From the NCBI GenBank assembly GCA_964020155.1, contig OZ026555.1:1502515-1566514 (forward strand): a stretch of 64,000 bases of DNA, read 5' to 3'. Below the pieces are notes generated by a model. It was not told the DNA's origin and searched no databases. It saw nothing but the letters and a program-made list of their open reading frames with translations. Of the stretch, positions 24,915-36,430 are shown one piece after another. Within the stretch, counting starts at the first letter, position 1. The number at the start of each line of letters is the position of its first letter. Source of the stretch: Chondrilla cf. caribensis. Taxonomy: Eukaryota; Porifera; Demospongiae; Chondrillida; Chondrillidae. The translations under genes and the position numbers were made by a program.

Positions 24915-25922
24915 ATGGCTTTCAACAGTAGCTGGATATCCCTCGCTTTTGTCATTTCGTCTCTCTTTATTCCTTTTGTTGTGCCGTATGTCCCCGTACA
25001 GCCGAACATGAAGAGTTTCTCATCTGCTATAAAAAACGGGTATATTGTCGCATACGAAGAACTTCTCCTGTATGAACATATGAATGGTCCTGGGGTCGTC
25101 ACGGAACAGTGGTTCACAGGCGACGGCATCATGAGCGAAGACGCAAGAGTAAGAATCTACATCGACGGAGAAAACACTGCGAGCTTGGATTTCATGCTAT
25201 TCTTGGCTCATGGCATTGGAATTGGGGAAAGCGTTGAAGGAAAGAATGTTCCTTGGGGCACCCGCCTCATGTCACACGCGGCTCGTGATGGGGGACTGTT
25301 TAATACCTTTAGGATACCCTTTCTAAAGTCCTTGAGAGTAACTCTTTCCAGCCCACATTCAGGTTTTTTCTTTTATATCATCAGAGGAGTAGAGAACTAC
25401 CCTCTCATCCTGGGTGACCTCCAGTTACCTTCCAATGCTCGACTTCGTCTTTATAAGAATGAAAATGTTACGTTAAAACCATACGAATTCTTGCCATTGG
25501 CCAAAGTCGATAATTCCAGTGGTGCCCTGTTTATGGTTACCTTGGCAACGAATAGCACCGACTACCAGTATCTTGAAGCCTGTATGAGAGTTTTGATTGA
25601 CGGCACAGAAATGTTCTTGTCTTCTGGGACGGAAGACTTCTTCTTGTCAGCCTACTACTTCAATGCAGGCTTGTACCATTTCAATGACGCTGGTCTCACT
25701 GCAAAGGATGATAAAGGTTTTGTGTCAATGTACAAGTTTTTTGATCGAGATCCCATTCTTTTCTCGCAGTCGTTCGAACTGACGTGGAGGTGTGGTGAGA
25801 CCAGTGGTGATAAAAATGGCTGCCCTTCGTCATTCCCTCCAAAGAGTGGTCATGAATATCATTTCGTCGCAGGACCATCCGATACATTTGTGACTACATA
25901 CACCTGGGTGTATGAGTGGTGA
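24915..25922 (+). CDS. DUF2961 (GH172-like) protein, copy 2
   Basis: A tandem paralogue 895 bp downstream of copy 1, also intronless and 335 residues long. I count about 18 amino-acid differences from copy 1 by eye (roughly 95% identity), spread over the protein. The hydrophobic N-terminus and the GTEDFF motif are unchanged, so both copies look functional. The frame continues upstream to a GTG at 24894 but has no earlier ATG. Its 5' flank (from about 24490) repeats the flank downstream of the SHIPPO gene (from about 22571), which fixes the tandem duplication unit. The stretch 24828-24905 has three direct GTGACCATAGAT-like units around an inverted pair (ATAGACCCTATGG and CTAGGGTCTATGG). Confidence 0.85.
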   Translation: MAFNSSWISLAFVISSLFIPFVVPYVPVQPNMKSFSSAIKNGYIVAYEELLLYEHMNGPGVVTEQWFTGDGIMSEDARVRIYIDGENTASLDFMLFLAHGIGIGESVEGKNVPWGTRLMSHAARDGGLFNTFRIPFLKSLRVTLSSPHSGFFFYIIRGVENYPLILGDLQLPSNARLRLYKNENVTLKPYEFLPLAKVDNSSGALFMVTLATNSTDYQYLEACMRVLIDGTEMFLSSGTEDFFLSAYYFNAGLYHFNDAGLTAKDDKGFVSMYKFFDRDPILFSQSFELTWRCGETSGDKNGCPSSFPPKSGHEYHFVAGPSDTFVTTYTWVYEW

Positions 25923-26249
25923 TGGCTCTGATCTCCTAGTTCCAAAAATAATAGATTCACTAAATATTTCAAATATTCATGATCACATGGCAGTGTTCAC
26001 CAGAGTGGATGATTACATACATTATACGTATATTATACTATACACATACATATTAATCATATAGCACAATTTTAATTTAATTGTGTGAATTTAATGAACA
26101 AATAATATTATACAAGTTAAAATCAAAATAATACGTATATAAATTAAGGATTAAAAAAATGTTTACACTGAATATAATAAAAGGACAGGATATGGTATCT
26201 TATTTTAACTGGGGAGACCACTAGCCCAATGGACTAAGGCACCCAAATA

Positions 26250-27780
26250 TTATTTGGACTGTGTAGAATCAGATTTCTTTAGTATTACTTGAGAAAAACT
26301 GGGGGAACTCCCCATACCACTGTTAGCTGGCGTACGTTTGGAACTATTTTTAATTTCTTTTTCTTTCCATCCTATATGTACATTGTCAACAACAACAAAA
26401 TTAAAATAGTTCAACACTGTGATTTGACGGGAGATTTGAGACTGGGGAGGTGCTAGAGTCAATGATTTAGCGTCATGAAGTACTGTTTGAGGACATGACA
26501 AACGTTGCGAGACATCGTGCTCTTCCTCAGAGTCTACTGAAATCAAACTGAGTCTGTATGACCATAGAGAATACAACTACGTAGTTCTATTATCTATAGT
26601 ATGACACCATTGATATAGAAATCGATTTATACTGGTACAATGCCTCATAATATTGTGCATTAATATTGACAATGTATAGTACTTTTGTTGTAGGGTGTGA
26701 TATTGACTATGAGAGAGAGAAAATGTCATTTTTATTCATGACAATAGCTGCAACCTGGCAACCTTGGTTTAAGGCTGTTGGACAATGGTTTAGAACATGA
26801 TTGACAGTGCAGAGACGTTTTTCACAGTTGGTACAGGATGGATCTGATTGGATCCTCCATCGATGCAGGTTTGCGGGAGTGGGTAAGGTGTCTACACCTG
26901 TTCAAATTATGAAGGATAGTTGACCTGCTGGGAGCGTGAACATTATTTGAGACCATACTCTTGATTCTTGCTCCAGGGCTGTTATGTCTAGAAATTTAGA
27001 TTGGACTGCCAGTGATTTGAGATGGTTGTTCCAGTACGTGGCTGTCTGTTGTCTACTCAGGTTGCTTTTCAGAGTGTGGAGCAATCGAATGGCTACTGCA
27101 TGTACAGGAGGAAGAGTATCGGTGACAGAGTGCCACCTTTGAACATGCATGCCCTTTGTAACTGCAGGATGGTGTTTCTCACTATTGTGTGGAGATGGAT
27201 GCTATGAGCATTCCATACAGGCTTGCGATGTAGGCTGACAGTTGTGATGGTATGAGAGTGTATGCCAACATGTCCAAAATAAGCTTGTGTGGGATAGACC
27301 CAAATGCATTTCGAAGGTCAATGAATGTTATTCGTGGAGGAATATTAATGCTGTGTCCTTTGGCATTGGCTATGATGGTGTTCAGTGTAAGGATGCATTC
27401 CAGAACTCCTGGTATACCCTTCAAGAAGCCTTTCTGGAGTTTAGAGTCGATCAGGTGGTTGCTTAGCAGATACTATTTAAGGCGGTATGCAACAATTCGG
27501 TGGAACAGCTTTCCAACTACGGATGATAGAGCGATGGGGCGAAAATTTGCTGGATCTGCATGTGGGGGTTCCAGATTTATAGATGAGATGGAGGCCACCG
27601 ACACACCATGAGGCAGGTGTTTGATGGCTTTTTAGTAAGATGATTGAATAGAGAGTGGTAGAAAATGGTGTGCACTAGGTAACTTCTTTAGATGAGCATA
27701 CATTATCTTGTCGGAACCTGGTGCAAATGCGTTGGAGAGCTTTCTAAGTGTATTGTTTCAAATTGGTATTCTTCAGTTTT
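26250..27780 (-). mobile_element. Degenerate non-LTR (LINE) retrotransposon: RT and zinc-knuckle remnants
   Basis: On the minus strand, 27430-27600 encodes NFRPIALSSVVGKLFHRIV, an RT finger motif. The stretch 27182-27424 encodes FIDLRNAFGSIPHKL, the RT A-box region. Near 27120-27150 FKGGTLSPILFLL matches RT motif B in a shifted frame. At 26735-26890 a CxxC...H...C array (SCTNCEKRLC, NHVLNHC) resembles the zf-RVT that follows LINE RT domains. Internal stops and frameshifts make it non-functional. The 3' part at 26250-26576 shares sequence with 29870-30290 and 49010-49200. Confidence 0.8.
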
Positions 27781-27802
27781 ACGGGTGATATATCAAATGG
27801 TG

Positions 27803-29483
27803 ACTAATTCCTAGTGTTAAACCAGTCTAGTTATTCCATAAGCTGTTGAGGACTTGATATCATGCCTGTATGAATGGCCACTTCAATGAAAATGTCACCT
27901 GTCTACAGCAGTCATCCTGATTGAGTCAAAAAATATGTGTAGTAGACTAGAACCTGTATTGAGGATCACCTCTGTACAAAGACCAACTGACCTAAATGAC
28001 TACTCTTGAACTATCCAATACATATAATGATCTCAAATACACTGATATACCTCTATATGAAGATCACCTGTCTACAGGGACCACATTTAATTTCATAGTC
28101 CTCTATGTGGTCAATACAATATACAGGTTCCATGTAATGTATAAGTTAGTAACCACAAAGGCAGTGTGGTAACCAGAGTTGAAATAAAGAAGGGTACCTT
28201 CATGTATGTGTGGAACATTTTTGAGGGGTACAGATAAAGCAATCACACAACAACGACGGTGACAGTACAATTATGTATAATAAACAGTATAAAATATTAA
28301 CAATATGTTATACACTACTCAACAGTAAAACCATATTGATGTACATTGATCATTTGAAGAGGGGTGCAGGGGGTATTTTGAGTCATGATGAATGGCACTT
28401 CTGTACCCTTCAAAAATGACCCAGAGACCACACTGCACAAAGGTCTGGTTCAATCCAACTCTGTTCACCCTCCCTGTGTTCTATACAACTATGAGAATCA
28501 CATGCCATATTCAACTTTCTGTAGATTTGAATCCAGGGCCAAATCACTACACCTTGAGTCACGAAGCTCGATCAGATCTTCAGAAGGCTCCAAAGTATTC
28601 CATGGGGCGCAGACTGTCTGACAGTGATTTACCTTTGAAGACCCAGCAGGACCTCCCAGGACCTGGTGCTTATGTCCCACGTGCACAAGACCGACCGCAA
28701 TCATGTAAAATCACACCAAGGAGACCGCCACTCAGAAGTATGACACTTTGCTATTTTTTCCGTCATCCTGTTGCTAGCATGTGTACACATCTGAACAGGA
28801 TCCGTATCTTTGTATGTTCTCGAGTTAGAGGATCTGCATATATAGTCTGGTTACATGGTAGTGATCATGGGAGACCTCTATATATTTTGCTCATAGGTCA
28901 AGACAGCCATGATAATGTTCAGTTCTATGTGGGCATTTTATTAGTAGCAAAGGGCTTCTCAGTTAATTATGTATGTATTGTATACGTACTATGTAACACG
29001 GTGCAATGTAAATATACTCTGACACTATACTATATATGTACATATTATATATTCCTGAGTCCAACACTAGACTATGCACACACTAGATGCTCAAACGCAC
29101 CACAATATACATGAACATACTCAAACATAGTATCATGTACATGCCACACAGTGTTACATATGTTATGTATAATAATAATAGTTGACACCCATTCAAATGT
29201 TAATCCCCAGTTGAATTTGTACTTGCCTTATTTGCAGGATCCACAACGCCTGGAGCCAACAGGTATTGCATTGAAGAGGACCAGACGAGAAAGGGAAGGG
29301 AAAAAGTCCTTCCTTCAGCATGAAAGGGAGGCCAAGTCCATTTGTTTATTCAGGATTCTCTAATGTTGCTATGTCACGATGCTCTAGTTTAGTATGAGAG
29401 GTGCAGTTGGAGGAACGATCCTACTGTTATGACTTCAATTATTGTCGATAATGTGATTTGTGTACAGAAAAACTTGTAAAATT
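27803..29483. repeat. Segmental duplication, right copy
   Basis: A direct copy of 20779-22592 that starts within intron 1 of the SHIPPO gene, so exon 1 is missing. It breaks at 29483, where the downstream flank jumps straight into the 3' end of a DUF2961 gene. Confidence 0.9.
28525..29397 (+). pseudogene. Duplicated SHIPPO-repeat exons 2 and 3 with frameshift
   Basis: The exon 2 copy (28525-28737) keeps length, frame and both splice sites. The exon 3 copy (from 29238) has lost one base within the purine run after CAGACGAGA (AAGGGAAGGG against AAAGGGAAAGG), which brings a TGA into frame at 29321-29323, before the original stop near 29397. Without exon 1 and with this frameshift it is most likely a pseudogene; use as alternative 3' exons of the parent gene is possible. 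Confidence 0.85.
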
Positions 29484-29571
29484 TCCTCCAAAGAGTGGTC
29501 ATGAATATCATTTCATCGCAGGACCATCCGATACATTCGTGACTACATACACCTGGGTGTATGAGTGGTGA
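29482..29571 (+). pseudogene. Third DUF2961 copy, last 29 codons only
   Basis: FPPKSGHEYHFIAGPSD and the following residues to the stop match the C-terminus of copies 1 and 2. All upstream coding sequence and its 5' flank are missing. The junction falls in GTAAAATTTCC, where the duplicated SHIPPO flank meets the gene body. The 3' flank remains alignable with those of the intact genes. Confidence 0.92.
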
Positions 29572-30154
29572 TGGCTTCGATCTTCTAGGTCTAATACATG
29601 ATCACATGTAGTGTTTATCAGAGTGGATGATTACGTACATTATTACACATACATTTAATCAATGACATATAGCACACATGTATTAGTTGTTATAAGACTT
29701 GACAATGTGTGAATTTAATGGACAAATAATATTATACAAGTTAATATCAAAATTATAGTATATAAATTAAGGATTAAACAAAATGTTCACACTGAATATA
29801 ATAAAAGGATAGGATATGGTATCTTATTTTAACTGGGGAGGCCACTAGCCCAATGGGCTAAGATACCAAAACATGATTTGGACTGTGTAGAATCGGATTT
29901 ATTTAGTATTGTTTGAGAACAACTAGGGGAACTCCCCATACCCCGTTAGATGGCGTACGTTTGAAACTATTTTTAATTTCTCTTTCTTTCTCTCCTATGC
30001 CATATAGCTACATTGTCAATTACAGCAACAACAAAATTCCCTTAGGAGAACACATTCATATGATCACTTTACCACCAGCAACCCTATCTTTGTACTTATG
30101 CATATAATTGTGTATGTATATGGATGAAATTAATTCAATTCAACCCAATTTAAT

Positions 30155-30961
30155 TCAAAAATTAAAATAGTTCAACACTGATTTGAAGGGAGATTTGTTA
30201 CTGGGAGGTTTTAGAGTTAATGATTTAGCGTCACAAAGTTTGAGGATATGATAAACATTGCGAGACATCGTGCTCTTCCTCAAAGTCATCTTCAAAATTG
30301 GCTTGGCAGAAGTGTTTGAAAGAGAGATGGGTGATGAGAGTGGGTTGTGGTTTAGCGACAGAGGAGCTGATGCGGATAGAGATAGGATCAGAGAAAGCAG
30401 CATCGTCGACAGAAAAGTTGATAACAGGAACATCAGGAGTGGTAAGGAATTAAGAGATCTATAGTGGAAGCTGATGAACATGCAGAAGTAGTGAGTGGGG
30501 GTGGTGATAGGTTGGCAATGAGAATGGAGGCAATGAAAAGTGATGAAGTCGTGGAAGACCTTGGAGAGGGGGCAGGACAAATCAAGCATATTTAAGTCAC
30601 CGCAGGCTAACATGTAATTCCTATTCAAGATCATGTTTTCTAAAGTAAGACATGAATCATGGATGGACTGTGATGGAGCACTGGGTGGGTGATAGAAACA
30701 ACCAACTACTAGGGATGGGTGAAAACAGATGCAGACGACAGAAACCCACATGAACTCTACACCAGAAGGGGTAACACCACAACTCAACAAGGAACAAGTT
30801 AAGCCATTAAGAATGTACAAGGCAACACCACCACCACAACGATTACGGTCAAAACTAAAAAGACTGTAGCCAGGAAGAAGAATCTCTGCGTCGCTGACTG
30901 AGTCATCAAGCCAGGTCTCTGACAGCGCAAGGATGTGGGGATGTTGGGTTTTACCTATCAA
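30155..30961 (-). mobile_element. LINE endonuclease-domain fragment
   Basis: A 268-residue minus-strand frame has the exonuclease-endonuclease-phosphatase signature of non-LTR retrotransposons: ILALSETWLDDSV (SETWL block), GYSLFSFDRNRCGGGVALYI (RxxxxGGG block) and LACGDLNML (GDxN block). No catalytic partner ORF follows directly. It ends in LNYFNF, followed by TTGTTG-rich sequence like the 26250-26576 piece, so the original element has been internally deleted or split from the RT at 26250-27780. Confidence 0.8.
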
Positions 30962-31336
30962 CCATACGTAGCTATATAATATGATAACAGCAAAGTGTGA
31001 ATTTCTCGAGTGCCGCTAGACCGTCCCTCCTTGCCCAGGCCGCTTGGTGGGAAGGTCGTAGCAGGCCAGACCACGCTGGAGGCGTTTAGAAAGTAAGACG
31101 GTCATAGCAGGCCAAAATAGCCAGACATGTCCATTTCCTTGTAATTCCTCTTTGAGCAACCACTTTCCGTATTATTTATTATGATTCTAATATATATAAA
31201 ATTAAATGTTTAATACATTTTGTACTCCAATTTGTGTACATTATCATCATTTCAATTGCCACAGCGATCATATACGATGAGCAGACTCTCTAATGTCCAC
31301 AACCTATCAATTTTAACACTTGATAATGCATTGTAT

Positions 31337-31485
31337 ACACTGTAAAAACAGCGGCGGGCTATGCCCGCCAAAATTGGCGGGTTTCACTTGTCCGGTATTG
31401 GCCTCCAAAATTGGTGGGCATAGCCCGCCAGTAGTATATCCACCAAAAATGGTGGGTATAACCCGCCGTTCTTGGTGGTATATAA
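31337..31485. mobile_element. Palindromic GGTGGG/CCCACC element, copy 1
   Basis: It starts CACTGTAAAAACAGCGGCGG and consists of alternating short palindromes (GGCGGGCTATGCCCGCC, CCAAAATTGGCGGG, CCACCAAAAATGGTGGG). A relative lies inverted at 39825-39955. Both begin with the same CACTGTAAAAACAG end. Confidence 0.75.
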
Positions 31486-32579
31486 ACACATGTAAATATG
31501 CGCATACATTAATGACATTCGGATTTCTTTGATAAACTTTACATCAAATGAAGAGATAAAAGATATAAAAAGACAAATAAAGATAAAAATGGTTTGTTCA
31601 AAAAATGAATCTTAATGTAGAGTAACGCATGGATGGGCTGAGAAAAATACTATAATAAGGTTAGAAAATAAAGATGTAAAAATTCTGTATTTTTCTTTGC
31701 ATATCATTTGGCAGATTGTCTACAAGATCATTCCAGCAGACATAATAACTGTATTGGCAACAGCTGTTTTATCTGATCATATGTAGACATCTACATGGGA
31801 ACAATATAATATAGAAATGAATATAATATTTTAGCATTAATCATCAATGTACAACTAACTTCACACATTTCACATGAGCTGCCGTTTTCATGTTGTTTCT
31901 TTGTTGACTTGAAGCAGACTTTTACAAGGTCAAACATGCTTTTCCCGTACCAATGTACAATGTCTTCATAATATACTCAAAGTTTGTAGTCTCTGTGGAT
32001 ACATAAAGTGATGTGAATGATGAGTGTGTGTGTGAGTGCATATACATATGTACATACATGGCCTTAAGCAATTAATACTATTCAACAGTTGCAAGGACTG
32101 TAAAAGAGTAAGTGATAGTTCGCATAAATCCATACGTACCTTAATATGTCCGGTGTAGACTTTGAAGATGTACATAAATGGGGTCCATATCGTCCTATTG
32201 ATAGCACAGAAAAATAACTACATATACGTATATGTACATAGTACCTACACACACATGCACACACCACACACACCTTTGTACGTAGTTCTCAAGTTTACTT
32301 TTCCCTCTTACCAGCTATTGTTCTTGTCTCTACTTGCAGTTTGATGGTTCTTCTACAATATAAATGAAGTACAAGGTGAAGATATGTAGCTTATCAAGTG
32401 AAAGGTACAAGTGATTGTGTGCACTGCATATACGCACATGAAATAGGTGTCCGTACTATAGCATAGTACATAGGTAGGTGGTAGTAAGTTATCTTAAGTT
32501 ATTTTCCCATTTCGAAGCATTGTGCGTATACTTTATGTTATCCTACTGATGGAATAGTAAACATAACACAGTGAGCACA

Positions 32580-32610
32580 CACATACACATGTACGCGTGC
32601 ACACACACAC

Positions 32611-32684
<74 letters not shown>

Positions 32685-32690
32685 GTGCCT
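32580..32690. repeat. (CA)n microsatellite
   Basis: A CA run of about 100 bp with CG and TG interruptions at its left side. Confidence 0.95.
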
Positions 32691-33258
32691 TTTCTCCTCT
32701 ACAGGAATACAGCTCTTCAAGGTGAGTGAAGAATGTGCTTGATTCAGGAGCTGCACTTGATCCATCAACTGACTTACTATGTTGGATAGCCTCCACGCCT
32801 AGTACCAGCCAATTCACGCTGATCACTGGTCCCAACAATGTAGTCTAAATATACCATAAGTACATATTATGTGAATAGAGCCACATACACTTTTCTTCAA
32901 GTACGTAGTTGTACATCACAGCACATACTTTCCAGATATATATGTCAAATAAATTGGACAATCAATTGACATCTTTCAAACTTCTGGACCCGAACTTGCA
33001 CGAAGATTACTCTTGACTTCTTCGAGTCTATCGTTATTGGTTGGCTTACAGTACCACAAATAGTTCGTACCAGTCCATCATGTCAATGACTGAATGTTTG
33101 CATATCAAAAGTGAGAGTTTCGAAGATCGTCCTTTTAATTTCTTCAATCATTTGCACCATCAGTACGGTTGTTTGCTATACATTGTAAATTTGTTTTGTT
33201 TTGCTGTTAAGCAAGAGTGGAGTTGTTTGTGTATTGAAATATTTTGTTCGTTGTGAGC

Positions 33259-33312
33259 GCTGTACTGATGAGGCCCACAAGGCCGAAACACTACTATTGT
33301 AGTGTCTACAGC
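33259..33312 (+). ncRNA. Hammerhead ribozyme motif (type I), copy 1
   Basis: All core elements are present in order. Stem I is GCTGTA (33259-33264) with TACAGC (33307-33312). CTGATGA spans 33265-33271. Stem II is GGCC/GGCC around loop CACAA. GAAA spans 33285-33288. Stem III is seven pairs, ACACTAC/GTAGTGT, around loop TATT. The predicted cleavage site is after C33306 in GTC. Every conserved core nucleotide matches the hammerhead consensus. Such motifs in animals usually belong to retrozymes or Penelope-like elements. The flank TATTGAAATATTT upstream is shared with copy 2. Confidence 0.88.
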
Positions 33313-33432
33313 TGTTTGTCCTACTGATTACTTTGTGTGTGTGTGCGTGTGTTTAAACTTCATCATTAACTGGTCATATATACGTATATATTATGGTATA
33401 TCCATGTGTGTATGCGCATATGTGTGTGTTCC

Positions 33433-33435
<3 letters not shown>

Positions 33436-33475
<40 letters not shown>
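33436..33475. repeat. (GT)n microsatellite
   Basis: A GT run about 125 bp downstream of hammerhead copy 1; a similar GT/CA tract follows copy 2. Confidence 0.9.
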
Positions 33476-33689
33476 ATTTATGCCACAGGAATATTCCAAT
33501 ATGAGCCGCTGCAGGGTATATATGCATGCCTTAACCAGTAGGCTGAATGTCTTTGTGTTCCGGGAATGCTTTAGAACCTATTTTTCGAGTATCGTACTGA
33601 TAAATTGTGAGAACCCTCACATTATCTGCATATAATTGATTAGGCTTTGTTTGTGTCAGCCTGTTACTTTCATCCATCAAACAAGTACA

Positions 33690-33839
33690 AATAAAGTGTG
33701 TGTGTGTGCGTATGTGTGCACATGTGTGTGTGTGCTTGTGTGTGTGTTCATGTGTGCATGTGTGTGTGTGTGTGTGTGCGTGTGTGCATGTGCATGTGTG
33801 CGCATATGTGCACATGTGTGTGTGTGTGTTCATGTGTGC

Positions 33840-33886
<47 letters not shown>

Positions 33887-33927
33887 CATGTGTGCACGTG
33901 TGTGTGTGTGTGTGTGTTCATGTGTGC

Positions 33928-33962
<35 letters not shown>

Positions 33963-34330
33963 CATGTGTGCACGTGTGTGTGTGTGTGTGTGTGTTCATG
34001 TGTGCACGTGTGCTTGTGTGTTGTGTGCATGTGTATAAGAGTTGTGTGTGTGTGTGTTCATGTGTGCACGTGTGTGTATGTGTGTTGGCTTTTGATGTAT
34101 GTTTGTGCTTGTTTGTGTGTTGTTGTGCATGTTTGTGTTTGGGTGTGTATGCGTGTTTGTGCTTATGTACATGTGTGCACGTGCGCCCGCATGTGTTTGT
34201 GTGCATGTTTGTGTATCTGTGTTTGCGTGTTGGTTTGTATAAATGTTGTGCATGTGTACATGTGTGTATGTCCACGTGTGTATATGTACATGTGTGTTTG
34301 TGTGTATGTTTGTATTGTAACAATATTCTG
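33690..34330. repeat. GT-rich minisatellite with TTCATGTGTGCAC units
   Basis: (GT)n blocks alternate with TTCATGTGTGCACGTG at irregular spacing over 640 bp, opening long Cys/Val ORFs in several frames that are artefacts. Confidence 0.93.
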
Positions 34331-35284
34331 TGAAAACCTTATCACCTGTATAATTATCAGTGTTTGCATGTGTCTGCATGCTTCATTCATCAAATATACG
34401 TACACATTAGGTCATAGGCGTAGGAACCAGGGGTGCTGGGGGTGCTATAGCACCCCCACATTTTGAAGTTGTAGTTTAAAAAGGAGAAAGGCTTAACTAA
34501 GGCCTTGGGCTCAGCTTGTGTCGATTTCTTTTTTTTCTAAATCAAAGAACCATGCACACTCCACAACAGTAACAATATATTCTCTAATATTCGCTGCTAA
34601 TAATTACCTTCTCAACTTGACAAGTGACCAAAGGAAGTAAAAATGAAAAACTAAATTATTAGCACTGGTAGATGCCATTTTTAGTTATGAAGTCATGTGA
34701 TTAGGTGCCATGATTTTAAGTTTTAATGGCTGCCAAACGTTCTAGTGTTAGTCACCAGAGTTTGTTCAATTAATTTGGTTGCAAAGAAAGTGAATACAGA
34801 CAGGCTGAATCATATCTTATTACTTTACACTTACAAATCTAGATTAGATGATTTGAATTTATGCGAAATAGCTTCTTCATTAATTTCTGTCAATGAAAGA
34901 AAACAACACTATTTTGGTAGTATGAAATAACTAATGATTTGTTTTTCATTTGTGTGAATGATTTTACATACAAATGCATATCTGTATATTGTCAGCTGAA
35001 TTATTGTTCATGATTATGCATATATCTACAGTTACTACTAGTACTGTGTGCATATGTGTCAAAAGATATGCACGGCCCTCATACTACGTGTATATACTAT
35101 GTGCATGTGGTCACATGTTCCAGCACCCCCACTACAAAATTGCTTCCTACACCTATGCATTAGGTGCAAGTCCACGTGCGTGTGTGTATGTTTGTTTTGA
35201 ATAGGGATTTCGGTCTGCAAAGTTCCCAACAGTTGTTGGGTTGTCTTACACGCTCTTGAATCTGAACGGATTTTCCCAACAACA

Positions 35285-35451
35285 GTGTGTGTATTTGTTG
35301 GTGTTTGGAGCGTGTTTGTGTGTTAGTGTGTATGCGTGTTTGTGCTTGTACATGTGTACGTACATGTGTGCATGTGCGTGTGTGCATGTTTGTGTTTGTG
35401 TGTGTATGTGTATGCATGCATGTGTGTGTGTGTGTTCATGTGTACATATGT

Positions 35452-35487
<36 letters not shown>

Positions 35488-35552
35488 ATGTTTGTGTTTG
35501 TGTGTGAATGTGTATGCATGTTTGTGCATGTTTACATGTGTGCATATGTGCA

Positions 35553-35607
<55 letters not shown>

Positions 35608-35610
35608 TAC
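35285..35610. repeat. GT-rich minisatellite, second block
   Basis: Same composition as 33690-34330, with GCATGTTTGTGTTTGTG units and a terminal pure (GT)n run. Confidence 0.93.
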
Positions 35611-36295
35611 AAGTGTGCTTGTGTGTACATGTTTATGTATGCTTGCTTATGTGTGTGCGCACTATTATCTGTACATTCATTTCAGTATTTTCTTTTATCT
35701 TTACACAAGCAGGCATAACGACTTCTTCAAGAATGCAGCATTTTATCAAAACGTGTTGGACATACGTATGTAGCCAGGTGTTTGTGATAATATGTCACTG
35801 GTCACCGGTATACAGTATTAGATTTAAATTATTACATTTTTATAATTATATGCATGTAATCATTATTAATACAATTTATAAAAATGTATACTATACGTAT
35901 ATAGCATCCGCTACCATAAAAAAGTATTATTATACAGTAATTTTATAATGTATAATTAAAGCGATAGCAATGGAGCATAAAGTGGTATAAAGCGGTAGCA
36001 ACATAAAATACACTTGCCCTCATGTGCTTCGTGCCTGAGGGACTTGGTATTTTATATGTCATAATGCCCTAATGCCCATGTCTTAACCACTAAATAATAT
36101 TATATAGATCATGCGTGATCTTTTATAACTACATAATAAAAGTGATAGTTTTCAATTAGTGTGGATTATGAGATGCATGAGATAAAGATCATCTTCGGAA
36201 TCCACTTTCTAATAGCTTGATTATAATATTAAGAGGCTTTGGTATAAATACATCTACATAGAGTGAAGATAATGCAAATAACATCTTTCCTTTAT

Positions 36296-36430
36296 AGGGT
36301 TACAGTAAAGATATAGTAAAGGTATATTAAAGATCATCTTTACTAGCTAGGGTTACAGTAAAGGTAAAGATCATCTTTACTACCTAGGGTTACACTAAAG
36401 GTAAAGTAAAGGTGTATTAAAGATGATCTC
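36296..36430. repeat. Short tandem repeats of GGTTACAGTAAAGGTA
   Basis: Units of AGGGTTACAGTAAAGGTAAA with AGATCATCTTTACTA between them recur three to four times in otherwise featureless AT-rich DNA. Confidence 0.7.

Noticed and set aside
33636..34466. Long Cys/Val-rich ORFs across GT-rich DNA (up to 276 codons)
   Set aside because: They arise in several frames and on both strands from GT/CA repeats; no domain, no splice logic.
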